Positions 33,961 through 45,840 of a stretch of DNA of 64,000 bases are shown one piece after another. Every line of letters starts with the position of its first letter. Within the stretch, counting starts at the first letter, position 1. The translations under genes and the position numbers were made by a program. This DNA is from Kryptolebias marmoratus. Taxonomy: Eukaryota > Chordata > Actinopteri > Cyprinodontiformes > Rivulidae. The stretch covers positions 16,233,458 to 16,297,457 of the forward strand of contig NC_051449.1 in the NCBI RefSeq assembly GCF_001649575.2. Direction: 5' to 3'. The notes under the pieces were generated by a model. That model searched no databases. It was not told the origin of the DNA and was given only the letters and a program-made list of their open reading frames with translations.

Positions 33961-36900
33961 TGGGTAAACAAATGTGTGTGCTAGGTGGCGTCTGGTCACA
34001 AATTTTGCTCACCGATTTTTTTATTTAAAAAATTTCATATTGTGCAGATGAAATTTAGTTGGTTTTTTTGCCTTGTCTTCAAAACTTTGTGACTTGCTCT
34101 AGTTGAGTCTTTGACTGTATAATTCTTACAGCCAGCATGTAGGACATCTTTTTGTCATAAATGTTCAATCAAATATGACACTGTCAATTTTCACATTTGT
34201 CATATAATTATTGCTATAACTATACTATTGTCATATTTTTGTGACACATCTCTTTCACTTAGTAGGAATGTAGAGTAACAAAATATCACTTTTGTTTAAT
34301 TTTTCGAGCACAAAAGCATTTTTGTTTTGCTTTCATGCCTCTATTAACTATAGCCATTATTCTTTTTTTTTTTTAAATCTCTACTTTGATGTTGATAGTT
34401 TCATTTGCCATTGTTTGGCGTTGTATATTTTAAAAAACAATTATGAATTCTGTGTTGGAGACAGATTTCTGGAAGCTTGCAACACTCTGCCATCTGTTCT
34501 GTAGCACTTTAAAAGTCAAACCATCTTGACTTTCTTCTGAAGCTCCATCAGTTGCACTTAGCCTAAAGTCGAGTTTCCAGCTAGAGGCCGTTGTCTCTTG
34601 TAGTTACCACATTTCACATTCATGGCTTGGGGTTTCTTGTGATGTGTGATGGAAAACATTATGCATCTGAGCAATAAGAGGGAAATTAAGCAAGATTTTG
34701 TTGCTGTCAGTTTATTTGTCATTGTGCAGAGAATATATTAGTGGGATGAAATTTGATGCAAACTTTTGAAAAATAATAAGCAGAGCTCAATTTGTGTTTC
34801 TGCAGCTCAAGTAATCAGGAAAAAAATGTATGTTTTCAGACGTTAAAAGAGTAGAGAAATCATGCAGAGCATCACACTGCAAAACATAGATAATTTAATT
34901 TGTTTACACACACACACACACTGTTGGAGAGGAATAATTTGTTAGAAACAGCCTGATCCTCAGAAGGAGACACAAACAAACAAAAATAAAACTGATTAAC
35001 ACATCATGATTAATTATTTTGACATCTGTTTCTTAAAGCTAACAATACAAACTCTTAGTGTAACTGTTACTGCAGCATTTCAGGCATTCTGATTGGTATG
35101 TTTTATATTTTGGTTTAGTGGAATAGTGATCAGCAGGGAGAAAAACAATATGGATCAGTATCAGAAGGACTTAAAGAGAAGGAGTCTGAGGTTTTAATAT
35201 CAATAGGAAAGCTGCCAACATAGAAACAGAGGACTTAAGGGTTTGATTTGTGGAGAGGTGGAGCTGGATTTACATACCATAAATCAGTGCTGAATAGTAG
35301 CGCTAAAGTAAATTACGATTTCATCATTCATTCAACAGCAAGGACTGTGTGACCTGAATTTTGTCATCTGAAATAGTTGGTGAGGGTCCTTCTGGTTCCT
35401 CTGCAGCTGACTTTGTGCAGCCCAGTTTTTTTGTGACCCCATGCAGTATGCACACCGGCAATACTTATGCCATGAAAGAAAAAAAAAAAAACACCTCCTA
35501 TTTAAAGAATAGCACTCAAGACATACAGAAGACAATTGAACCATGCAGAGACCTATACCAGGGGTCCCCTACTTCTACTTCTACTAACTCACCAATACTT
35601 AACAGTTTTAAGGAGCTTTACTCGACATACACTGTTTTTTCTATTTTCTACAACAACAAAAAGAAAATCTGTATATTAATTATTTCCAGTTGTAGCTGAT
35701 ATATTTAGTACTACAACCACAACTGGCAGTAAAATCAAAATCATAGTAAAACAAATCAGTACAATCAAAATCAGAAAACTCTAAACTCGATTAAAGTTAT
35801 TATATTCCCTCATAGCTTATACTGTTTTTCAGTACCAATGGCATCAGAGAGCATTGTTAGTTGCTCTGGAGTCACACAAACTGAAAAACTATTATTAAAA
35901 AAATATACAACGGCAGCTCTTTGTAATATGATTGTCACAAAAAAACTTATGAGATATAGAGACATTACAGATACATTTGCTAGATGAGAGTATTATCCAG
36001 TTTTATGGTTTTATCTGACTAATGTATATTTCTTTTGGAATTTTTGCTGCAAAACCTTAATAACGAGCCACAGTTGGTATTTCCATGCACGTCTAGTAAC
36101 GGAATCTTTTTGTTGTTTTACTCCCCTTTTTGACAAATTTCCAATTTCCTCCCTTAAAACAGTGCAGAGCTGCCAAAGGGGGCACAGAAAGGGACTCACT
36201 TTGAAAAAAGAGCTGCAGCAGCAACTTTATGGCAGAGCGGAGCACTTTTAGAAGTTTGGGAATTTGTTTGACTGTTTGGAGAAGTTCAGCATCTTATGAA
36301 CAAAATCAAGAACATTTATAAGACCAGAACATGTAGTGACAAAAATCAGTGATTATCACCCCCGTCCTCTTGAATAAATTAGGCATTAGCACAATATAGG
36401 CTAACTCCTTATAATCAACACAAGCATTTTATGAACATGTCAAAGGATAAGCATGCACCTACTGCGACGTAACAGACTGTCATGGTTTATTAATATAGCC
36501 AAACAAGAAAGGAGAGCAGGCAGGGTGCCGTTTACGTGGTGGGGGATTCTGCAACATCATTCTGAAACACAGTACCAGCATATTGCCAGATGTGGCACAG
36601 TAAGAACTATCCATAATGCAGTGCATTACCTTTTTTCAAACCAACATAAAAACGAAACTTTTTCACAAATTCTCAACTTCGTTGCTGAATAGCAAAACAC
36701 AAAATTATGAGAAAAGGTCGGTTTTAGCTGCATTATCTTAAGTTCCAGATGGCAGCAGCTACACAGGTAAATGGGCACTTAATTGCACTAGAAATTGATG
36801 CATTGACGAGACAAAGAAAAGAAGATAGATTATGCTTTAATTTTAGTTTGAAATGCATTTTACCTTAGACCCATGTTGCTGTTTTTACAACTTGCACAAA

Positions 36901-38234
36901 CAAAAAGTTTCTGAAAAGAAAAGGGTCGTCCAAAAACAGCTATTATAGGAACACTTCTTTTTACTAATTCAGGTCGAGAAATGCCTGAGCTAATCCACAT
37001 GTAGGCTGCGTAACAGAGTTGGTCCTGCTGGTAAGAATTTGAATGTTGGAGACATTAATGTATGTACATGCCAACAATAACTTATACACACCAGTTCTGC
37101 AGTCATTTAAAACCCAGTATAGACCCTTTGTTCTTTGTCAGAAGTGGGTAGTGATATGATGCATATGACATATTGGACTTATTAAAGCTTAATGCATGTA
37201 GGTGTTTAAAAAACTGGCATGACTCTGTTAGAATGTGTCATTTTCATGTTGACACAGGTTATTAGTAAATCACAAAAACTAAAATAAAATAAGATAAAAA
37301 TTTGTTTATTACAAACCCAGCACAGCCCAGATAAACATATCACAAAAGATTTTACACTGAGGAGGGGAGGGAGGGGGGATTCCATATCAGGATTCTTATT
37401 GTAGCCTGAAAATTATATCTGGAGTTCCTCAGTGGCTCCAGAGAATAGGCTTCATTGTGCTGTGGTGACACCACTGATATGAACATGACTTACATTCATA
37501 TCGCATGCAGCTCTATCTCTCCTTTTTTTGTGTGTCACTTGCTGGGAACAAACTAATGCGAGCTGCTCCAAACAAAATAAAAATTCTAGTCTCGCTGAAA
37601 TAAATAAATAAATAAAGCCTCTGCTGCACGGATACTCGCGGTGTCTCCAACCCTGCAGAGCTGCATTAGAGTCTTCCCAGCCAGCTGTGCAGCGGCCTCT
37701 GTAGGTATTTAATATTGATAATCGTGATGTGCACGTGGGTGCGGTTTGGGGTTATTTTTTTCTCACAAGGGTTTGCTTGGAGGTTTTTGAAGTGTGATAC
37801 AGGAATACGGGTAAATAAGCAGTGTGAGCTCTTTTTTCTATTATTAATTCAATTACTTCAAAGCCCTCTACCATGGCAATAACCTGACAGCTTAAACCCA
37901 GTTCTAATATTTAGAACTCTATCTAATACTGTCTCAGTGGTCACTGGATTCTATCCATGTTTCATACTATGATCCAACTGTCTTTGCTGAAACACATTAG
38001 GACAGGTCAGCAGAGTCTAAATATTTCATCCCTACAGGTGCAACGGTGTGGTCAAGTTACTGGATTTAAAAAGGGCTAAAAGTGAGTCCTTGTATATGCA
38101 GTGTTACTGGTGATAATAAATAAAACTTAATTAAAATAGACAGTATATATATTCTAAAAATAAACAATAAAAAAATAAAATTTTACATAAATAAATAAAT
38201 AACTAATAAAACAAATTGCTTAACTAATAAAAAT
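33961..38234. other. Unassigned non-coding DNA
   Basis: Includes a T12 run at 34363-34374, (CA)8 at 34907-34921, A13 at 35479-35491, AAAT repeats at 37596-37614 and AAT-rich text at 38160-38215. 37370-37740 is less AT-rich and free of transposon text and might be conserved non-coding DNA. Frames at 35361-35699 and 36453-36692 are open but carry no known domain. Confidence 0.4.
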
Positions 38235-38690
38235 AAGCTTTCACCTTTATGGGAAAGCTGCAGTAAACTATTGTTTTCAGTCCTGGTTTAAAGGAGCCAG
38301 CAACTTCTGCACATCTCAGGCTTTTGGGAAGTTGGTTCCAGAGTTTAGAAGCATAGAAACTAAATGCCACCTTTTTTTGTTTAGCTCTGGTCCTAGGAAC
38401 ACTGAGTAAACATGTCCCTGATGACCTGAGGGGGCTGGATGGTTCATGCCTGGCAAGTAACTCCAAGATGCATTTAGGCCCAAGGCTGTTTAGGGCCTTA
38501 TAGACAAATAATAAGATTTTTAAACTTATCATTTTACAAACAGGAAGCCAGTGCAGTGTTATAAGGACTTGTGTGATATGTTTCATTTTTCAGATTTTGG
38601 TCCATTTTAAATGAGTTGATTTTCTTTTATTGACACCAGTAAAGACAGAATCACAATAATCTATCCAACTCAAATTAAATCATGTCCCAG
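38235..38690 (-). pseudogene. L2/Rex-like LINE reverse transcriptase C-terminus
   Basis: The minus frame (ATG at 38584-38586, 120 residues) reads LITLHWLPVCKM (residues 8-19), LLFVYKALNSLGP (25-37), PLRSSGTCLLSVPRTR (52-67) and VAFSFYASKLWNQLPKSLR (73-91), then FKPGLKT (99-105). These are the hallmark blocks after the reverse-transcriptase palm in fish L2/Rex/CR1-type LINEs ('HWLPV', 'YKALNGLGP', 'LRSS....L.VPR', 'AFS..A..LWN.LP..LR', 'FK..LKT'). The frame is still open, so the copy is moderately young. The DNA match continues upstream to about 38690, but the RT catalytic motif and endonuclease are missing: a 5'-truncated copy. The internal ATG is not the natural start. Confidence 0.8.
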
Positions 38691-39829
38691 TTGTTATGTG
38701 TCCTGTTTAGACAGGAGTCTCCCATGAATTCTTGAAGTGTTCTTAAAATAATAGTAAGACAGAAGTTCTTAATGTGTCATTGTTAAAACATTTCAAAGTG
38801 CAGTCTCAGTTCTGTGCTCAAAAACAATTGCCAACTGTAGATTTGAAATTTCATTTGTTACATGATTCAGATGATTGTTGTTCAGATTGTTTTTTATGCA
38901 CACTTTGAAAGCCTTTGAATGTGAGGCGTAGGTGAAATCAGTGTCCAACTTATTTCATATTGTATGTACAAGGCTATAAGCTTTGCGAGCTGCCAGAGAA
39001 CCATTTAAAAAGCTGTACACATCAGCTGTAAACTCAAAGATCTGGATAGAATTGTTTTACTGTTATGCTATTATGAACAAATACAAGTTTTATAGGTACC
39101 TGGAAAATGGATGAAAATTGTGCTTGCATAAGCAAAGATACACTTTGTTTTCTTAACAAATTACATTATTATCATTATTATTAAAGTATGCCTTTTTTGT
39201 TCTAAAAATAAAGTTTGGCTTCTGGGCAAGTAAAGCATCCTGAAGGAATCAATAAATTGACTGTAAAAGCATAATGTCTAGCCTTAGTATAAACAATTTA
39301 TATCCACTGAGGTCAAATTAATGCCCTCTAATAATGTAAAAATCTGCATTTATAATTACCAAGTTGAATGTAATAAATTCTACATTAACAAATTGAATTT
39401 TGGTTGTTTTTAAAATGGTAAAATTTAAACTGTAAGCCAAATATAGTTGTCATTTTTTTTAGTTATTGCCTTAAGAGAGAGAGAGTTTAAAAAAAACTAT
39501 TGATGCATCTAGGCAACAAAGTAAGTTTGTGCACCAGCTTGTGCTGATCAAAGCAGATCGCACAGACTAGAACCCAAGTAGATGTTCGGTGCAAAAAGTA
39601 TTCAGTGTCTGCAAGGCTCAGAAGAAAAAAAAATCATAAAAAGTTTATGAATTTGATGAGACTGCTGTTTGTGCTGCTGTGGTTGCTGTCATCTTAGGTT
39701 AGTTCAGCTTAACAGTTAGTACTGGTACTGTTGTTGCTGCAGTGCAAAGCAGTTCCATCCAGCAACTCAGAACAGAATGCTTCTTCTGCAGACTGAAAAC
39801 CTTGCAGCACTGTTCTAGTATATTACATA
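38691..39829. other. Unassigned AT-rich non-coding DNA
   Basis: Short GA run at 39476-39487. No gene recognised. Confidence 0.45.
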
Positions 39830-40310
39830 TTCCACTGAAAATGGTACAAACTCCTGTGCATCGAAGTGTCCAAAAAGTCTTCATATAAGACTCGTTCACT
39901 TGCACAAATGGCAGCATTTACATGTTTACAGCTCTTGCATATATTTGGAGTATTGTTGACTCGACTAAACCTCTCAGTTCCTGCTGTAGTATCTGGCACC
40001 AAGCCGACAGCAGCAGATTCTTTAAGTCCTGAAAGTTGTAAAGTGAAGCCTCCATGGGTAGAACTTGTTTTTCCAGCTAATCCCACAGATGCTTGTTTGG
40101 ATTGAGATATCTGTACCTGAAAACTGAGCCAATGCCTCAGTTTTGTTGTGTTTTGCAAACAATTTATAACCATTTATTCAGAGGAGCATTTTCCTGTTAA
40201 AAAAGCCACTAGTTCGGTGACTATTTGGTCAGTGGCAAATTTTAGGTGATACACGTCATGGTAACCTCTACATGAATTGTAGGACTCGAGCTTTCTCTGT
40301 GGATATAGTT
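39830..40310 (-). mobile_element. Tc1/mariner-like transposon relic
   Basis: Plus-strand text ATCCCACAGATGCTTGTTTG and GATTGAGATATCTG (about 40079-40112), GCCTCCATGGGTAGAACTTG, GTATCTGGCACCAAGCCGAC and AGCAGCAGATTCTTTAAGTC matches a fish repeat that in sense (minus) reads like the C-terminal 'PIEHLWDVLDKQVR' region of a Tc1/IS630-type transposase. Further text (GGAGCATTTTCCTGTTAAAA, AAGCCACT, TAACCTCTACATGAATTGTA) follows the same element. The frame is broken. The minus frame at 39823-40173 and the plus frame at 39866-40105 are not functional products. The superfamily label is less certain than the repeat match. Confidence 0.55.
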
Positions 40311-41038
40311 TCAAAGCAATTAAATACCTGCTTCCTTTTGGATCTCACAAATCAGACCTTGTCTTATTTGCTCAAAGTCTTACAAAATATTGAATGCAGA
40401 ATCTTCAAGGCAACACAAAAAGTAAAAGATTTGTGTTGGCGCTTGACCTTCAGTTCTCTTCACAGATATATCTCATAAATTGTTCAAACATGGCCATCCA
40501 CCATTTTAAAACTCTAACTCATATATTCATATAATGATATTCTACACATCATTAATTTAAGTTTAAACCATTGCCTTGTTTGAAGTCAAACTGAAAAAGG
40601 CTGAAATCAATCAATAAGAACATAATTTCAATCTTAGCTGCTGCCAAAAGAGATGTTTTTTTTGTGTGCAGGATTTATTTTTAGGAATGTTAAACAACTT
40701 GTAATAATGAACACTAGTTATGTCATCAGGAAGCTATTAGGCTTGTTTATGTCACACCAGCAAAGAAATCAATTCAATCATCAGTTCAGTTTACATCAAG
40801 CCAAAATCTAATCACTGAAATCTACATTAAAGTGTGTTTTTGTTTTATTCTGCTCTTTTCAATCCCATTTTAGCACGCAAATAAGCAGAAAAGGCTCACA
40901 GTGAGCAGTGGCTTGCATAAAGACGTCGACCTGCTGTGAACACACATAATTTATTAGCAGAAATCTAATCACAGCTTTAAATTAGCTCCAATGGAACTCA
41001 TTAAGATGGCTAATGAAGATAGGTCCAGACAATAACAC
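40311..41038. other. Unassigned AT-rich non-coding DNA
   Basis: AAACATGGCCATCCACCATT at about 40487 vaguely recalls the modular repeat, but too little matches. No gene recognised. Confidence 0.4.
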
Positions 41039-41126
41039 GGATGGATGGATGGATGGATGGATGGATGGATGGATGGATGGATGGATGGATGGATGGATGG
41101 ATGGATGGATGGATGGATGGATGGAT
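41039..41126 (+). repeat. (GGAT)22 array
   Basis: Twenty-two uninterrupted GGAT units (88 bases). The minus-strand frame crossing it (40969-41175) is a His-Pro-Ser-Ile run made by the repeat. The unit equals the end of the fish dispersed repeat at 365 and 8490. Confidence 0.95.
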
Positions 41127-41277
41127 GAATAGAAGAAAACTGTTTTAATGACTTTTGAAGATTTTTATGTAACACTGTTTGGTTTTTTTTCTCATTCTCT
41201 TCTCAAATAAACATCCTCATGTCCTTAGTCTGGATCTGCTGGAAATCTCTTCTTGTTAAAAGGTTTTTTTTTTCCTT

Positions 41278-41311
41278 TGTAATACTGCTCATCAATATAA
41301 GCAGTATTACA
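41278..41311 (+). other. 12-bp hairpin
   Basis: TGTAATACTGCT (41278-41289), ten-base loop CATCAATATA, AGCAGTATTACA (41300-41311). Perfect pairing. Preceded by a T-run. Confidence 0.85.
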
Positions 41312-41964
41312 GACGAAACGCTTCACTTTTATTAGATCAAAATAAAGATTTTATAGAGCCAGTTGGTTTCTTTAGCACAACAACTTTTTACAAATGGTCC
41401 TGTTTTAATAAGTATTGTACTGAATCTGACTGTATTGAGTTAATCTTTATTATATTTGGATGGATTGGTCTTTTTTTAATTGTTTTTTTTTGTACCAGAT
41501 TGCATTGAACTGTCAGGAATTTATTGACTATTCTTTTTTTTAATGTGCATGTGAACAATTATTACAAATACTTCAAACAATGCTCTTTTGCTTAGCCGTA
41601 GGATGCAAGTGTGTTTCTAATTATCAGCCAGCAAAAGATTGTCAAACATGTTCTTTGACATTAAGACATAGCCTTTGCTCTCCTGATGGTTTTATCTGGT
41701 TGTTGAGGAAGTAGCCCTCCTGGTGGTGTTACTTTCCAAGTCATCCAAAGATAAAATGGTAAAAAATTAAAATAAAAACATTAATTACACTGTAAGCAGT
41801 AAAGTTATTTTCTTGCAAGCATTTGCACCTGAAAGCAGCAGAAACTCACCATGTTCACACCAGCACAGCAGGAAGTCCACCTCATCTGGCAGTCCACCCT
41901 CCCTTTACCCTCTTTCCTCTGTTCCTCCACTTTTACCAATAGTGCTGTAAATTGGGGGACGCTG
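41312..41964. other. Unassigned AT-rich non-coding DNA
   Basis: T-runs at 41474-41491 and 41535-41542. The minus frame 41805-42164 has no known domain. Confidence 0.4.
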
Positions 41965-42050
41965 TAATCAGCGGTGTGACTCAGTTGGTAAGTGACGGCA
42001 TCGATCGTCTGGGATTGAAGAGTCAGTCTTAATACCAGCTGGTTTCGGGA
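41965..42050 (+). repeat. Weak tRNA-like segment, possible SINE head
   Basis: TGACTCAGTTGG at 41977-41988 matches the A-box consensus TRGCNNAGYNGG with one mismatch. A poor B-box (GTCTTAATACC, 42026-42036) lies 49 bases on, within normal tRNA spacing. The DNA from about 41965 to 42250 is less AT-rich than its surroundings. No cloverleaf can be drawn, so it is not a tRNA gene. Confidence 0.25.
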
Positions 42051-45000
42051 GTGGAGTAATGTCGAGGCGCAGGATGCCTCGGAGGCAAGAGGGGGTTTTG
42101 TAACGAGGATGGATGGACAAGATGGACGGAGGGAAAACTGGTCTCCGCTCTCATTTGGAAACAACCCGCTTCAATCAAAAGACGCCACGGTTTACAGACT
42201 TGTGATTCAACTGTTCAATCCCTAGCCGAGGCTAGAATTAAGGTTCGAAAAGTGTTGCACATTTACAATGGAGCTGCGCTCAAAGGGTTCCAGAGTGTTT
42301 TGCCCTTGAGGGAGCCAAGTAGTTTTCCAATTTTAGGCCTAGGAAACACAAAACAAATTTAAAGCAGGGCCCTTTTTTCAGGAACAAAGTAAGATGAAGT
42401 GTGTGGCAGCTTCAAATGTCATTACTAAATGTGCATAAAGATGAAGTGAAATGAAGAAAAAACTGATTGCCAAAATTGTCAGACTTCACACATACACACA
42501 AAGCAACTGTGTTTCTTAAAAAAGAACAAATAACATGAGGAGGCAGTAATTGCTCTGAAAGCATGCTTCAGTGTGTGGGCATCCACTTAGGTTCATTTGA
42601 AGACTTTGTATTTAGAAAGCAGCAGTCAACGCCAGAATCATCACACATAAAGAGCAAATTTGGAAAATCTTCTCCATTTGGTATTTATAAGGAGAAAGCA
42701 TGTGAAATATTTGATCTTGCCAAAAGAATAATAATAATAATAAAAATAATAATTAGAGATTTGAACATTAGACTAAAATCATTGTACTGGAAATTACTGA
42801 TCTTGTGTCAGTCCTCCACCTGACTGTGTAGATGTACAACCAGACTCACACTGTACTGTTTAGGTCCAACTATGTTCCAAAGTCTTGTATGACATCTAGG
42901 CTGAAAATATGCACAGGCTTGTCAGACTCCTTCATACCTCATCGAAACAATAGGTGGTCCAAAAAGTCTATGGTCTTATTGCATGCTTTGAATTGTATCA
43001 TTGCTTGAAGCACACAAAATTGCTTTAGAGCAAAGGCCCACAATCATACTCTAAGGTCCACTTAGTAAAACAGCAGTCGTGCAATATCCAACCTATATTA
43101 CCCTCTATTATGTTGTTTTTCTTCCCATAGAAAGGTATTATTCAACGGTATGGTCATTATAGAGACTAAATTGTTCTGTGATGGTCACACCAGGGCTTTA
43201 TAATACATAGTCTGCTCTAATATATTTGAACAAGTTGTGAACAAACTATATTTGATAATGCAATACACAAAGACGATTTCAGCAAAGAAAATATTTTTAT
43301 TTATTTTTTTTCATTTGAATGTTTTATTGAACTTGGACAGGCAGTTAGTGTATTTCACCTTTTTAGCCTTTGTCTCCTAAAACACTAAGTATTCTTGTCT
43401 TTGCAGCTGTAGTCCTTTGTGTTTATTTGTGTCTCACAAATAGAGCCGTCCAAGCTGCAATCTGCTATTCCATACTCCACAAGTCTTCTGGTTGCTGTAT
43501 GCACAATGCACACACATGTATTTGCACTTATAAAAATTGGAGGTTTTACCCCAAATGCCATGATAAACTGAGATCTTGTTGTGTTCCAGAGTGTCAACAA
43601 CTCCATAAGTTAATTGTTGTTTTGTGCCTCTGTGTTGTTTGAAAATTGATGCCCTTGCTGATATCAGAATACACAAATATATATCCCTTCTGCTCCTTAT
43701 CTTGTCCTCATTGGGTGATCCGTTACAATAGGATATATATAGTAGATAAAAAACAAGTTGCCCTCAAAACAACAAATGCAAAAAATGAAAAATTGAATCT
43801 GGAAGACTTTTCAAAAACATTGCGTGAGAAACTTACCCTCTTCTATAGTAAAACAAAACAAAATAAAACCCAGCATGACTTCTTCGAGAGATGTCATCTC
43901 CTGCTTTAGATCTGAGAGAAATATTCAACCTGAAAATAGCTACCTGTCGTGCACAGCGGGTCTTCTTTAATATAAGTTGGCTAATTTGTTTGTTCCTTCC
44001 AGCATGGCGGAAAAGGGTTCAGGTGCTGTTACTAAGCCTTTCATGCTCAAGTGCCTAAATTAGAAAGGATCCATTTTATTTATAGAGCTCTGTTTAGTGT
44101 AACTGTTAGATCTGCTTGGTTTGATTAGACTTAATTAAGATGCAGATATTTGTTCTAGAGACGTTTGGTTAGAAATACCGGAGGGCTGGAAGCTGCTTCC
44201 TCTGGTTGTACAGTAAAGTACCTGCGGGAGGCAGTTGTCAGGTATTTGTGTTCTGCACTTTTATACCTCCTTCCCCTCAAGGACTGTTGTTCTGAGTCAC
44301 GTTCAGTTTTAGTAAGAAGTGTTTTTGTTTGGTTTTTTTTGTGAGATTTCATCAAGGTGTGGTGTATTATTTCCAGATTGTAGGAAAAAAAGTCAGTCAC
44401 ACATTGTTGCAGGGTTAAATTTCCAAGTTGATAATTCCTTCTGTTAGGGTGTAAAATGAAGAGCTATTAGCATATAAAAGTGCAAAGGTAATTAAAGTCA
44501 GTTTATGTTTGTTTCCATGAGTAAATGAGGATGAAAATAGGTTTATTTGTAACTCAAGCTTTAGTTGGCTTTATAAGCACCACTGTGTTAATTTTAGCTT
44601 ATGAATGAATTACATTACATGACAAGTTTTTTTTTTTATTTTTCTGAATTTGATGATCTGCAAGTAATCTTCAAATCTTACTGCATACAATCAGAGGCCC
44701 CGTATTTCTTTCATGCCACAGTTTAGAACTAAAATCACCTTATGTGAAAAATGGTGGAGGTAAAGCCATGTTTGTCAACTCTTAAAAACAATTTTGAATG
44801 ATAAAATCCTCTGAGTAATGAGACAAGGGAAAGGCTGGTAAATTTTTGTGTTTTTTAATAGGGTTCCAAAAATAGGTTGCAGCATTTTGTACAACGAATT
44901 ATTTTAAATTAGAATAATGTTTGCCACAACCTCAGGTCTCCACGCATATCACAGTTATAGTATGAAATATAATCATCAATACATTTGCTACTTCCAGTAT

Positions 45001-45344
45001 TTCTTACTTACATGAAGTAATCATACAACAGGCCTAGTGCCTATGTTCGTCACTCGGCCAGTTGTTGATAATTACACAAGCTAACATGTCTAATAGTCTA
45101 AACATTATCATGCCATTAAGAATAAATGATTATCTGTGCAGCCTGGTTGTGAAGTTAAAACCACATTAAACAGCTAATGCATCACATCTACATGTCATCC
45201 CTCCTGAATCCACCATGAAGCCCTGCACAATCTATACATGTTATCTGTCTTTGTCTATCATAATCATTATCTTTCTGTCCATTTGTGTTCCATACTTTTC
45301 CTGTCTCTCCCCTCTCTCTCTATCGCTCTCACTGTCTCCGTACT
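42051..45344. other. Unassigned non-coding DNA
   Basis: Less AT-rich up to about 42250, then AT-rich with AAT triplets at 42728-42752. The plus frame 43370-43642 is Cys-rich with a hydrophobic start but begins at TTG. No gene recognised. Confidence 0.4.
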
Positions 45345-45490
45345 GTAATGGAAAAAGTGATTAGCACACTTAAATGGCAAGAGAGACACCCAGGGCCTCT
45401 GGGTGAATTGTTCTACCTTAATTTCTTTGTTAATTGCTTCTCTGGGGAGGTTGAGAGTAAAAGAAGCCTGGGGGTAGCTAAGTCTGCCAC
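45345..45490. promoter_or_regulatory. Candidate conserved non-coding patch
   Basis: Free of simple repeats, with GTGATTAGCACACTTAAATG, CCTTAATTTCTTTGTTAATT and CAGGGCCTCTGGGTG. It looks like non-repetitive functional DNA, but this is inferred from composition only. Confidence 0.2.
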
Positions 45491-45840
45491 ACTTACACAC
45501 TGGCCTGCTTTTGGGAAACACTTAGTTCCCCTCCCTTCCTCTGCCCTCATCATACTTTCCTCCTCCACCTTTTCCTTCTCTTGCTGCCTATTAACGGTAT
45601 GGCTCCCTGCTCAGTTTTTGTTCCGTTTTGGCAACTTGGCTCACCCAACCTTCAACCGTCACCTTGCTCTGTTTTTACCTTTTTCTCACATGCTCGACAA
45701 ACCACTAGTTTGTGCTTTTTTTTCATTTCACCTTTCTTCTATTTTTTAAATGCTTCACCATGTCTTACCTCTACAATGGTACTTTTTTTTTTTAAAACTT
45801 CCTGTCTTGTACTTTTTTTTTCTCCACTTGCTCTCCCATC
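45491..45840 (+). other. Pyrimidine-rich tract
   Basis: C/T-rich on the plus strand (CCCCTCCCTTCCTCTGCCC, TTTCCTCCTCCACC, several T9-T12 runs). The long plus frame 45285-45749 begins at GTG and consists mainly of Ser, Leu, Phe and Pro as expected from the skew; not a credible gene. Confidence 0.6.

Noticed and set aside
35555..35600. CCAGGGGTCCCCTACTT as the end of a hAT element
   Set aside because: Only the first dozen bases fit; no matching second end was found.
36453..36692. 79-codon plus-strand frame with many basic residues
   Set aside because: No family signature and no splice or promoter context.
40969..41175. His-Pro-Ser-Ile repeat protein on the minus strand
   Set aside because: Translation of the GGAT microsatellite.
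43370..43642. Plus-strand frame with hydrophobic start and nine Cys, resembling a secreted Cys-rich peptide
   Set aside because: It begins at TTG with no upstream ATG or clear splice acceptor in frame, and the Cys spacing fits no family that I know.
45285..45749. Longest open frame in the window (154 codons)
   Set aside because: It starts at GTG and its Ser/Leu/Phe/Pro content follows the local pyrimidine skew; no domain or splice signals.
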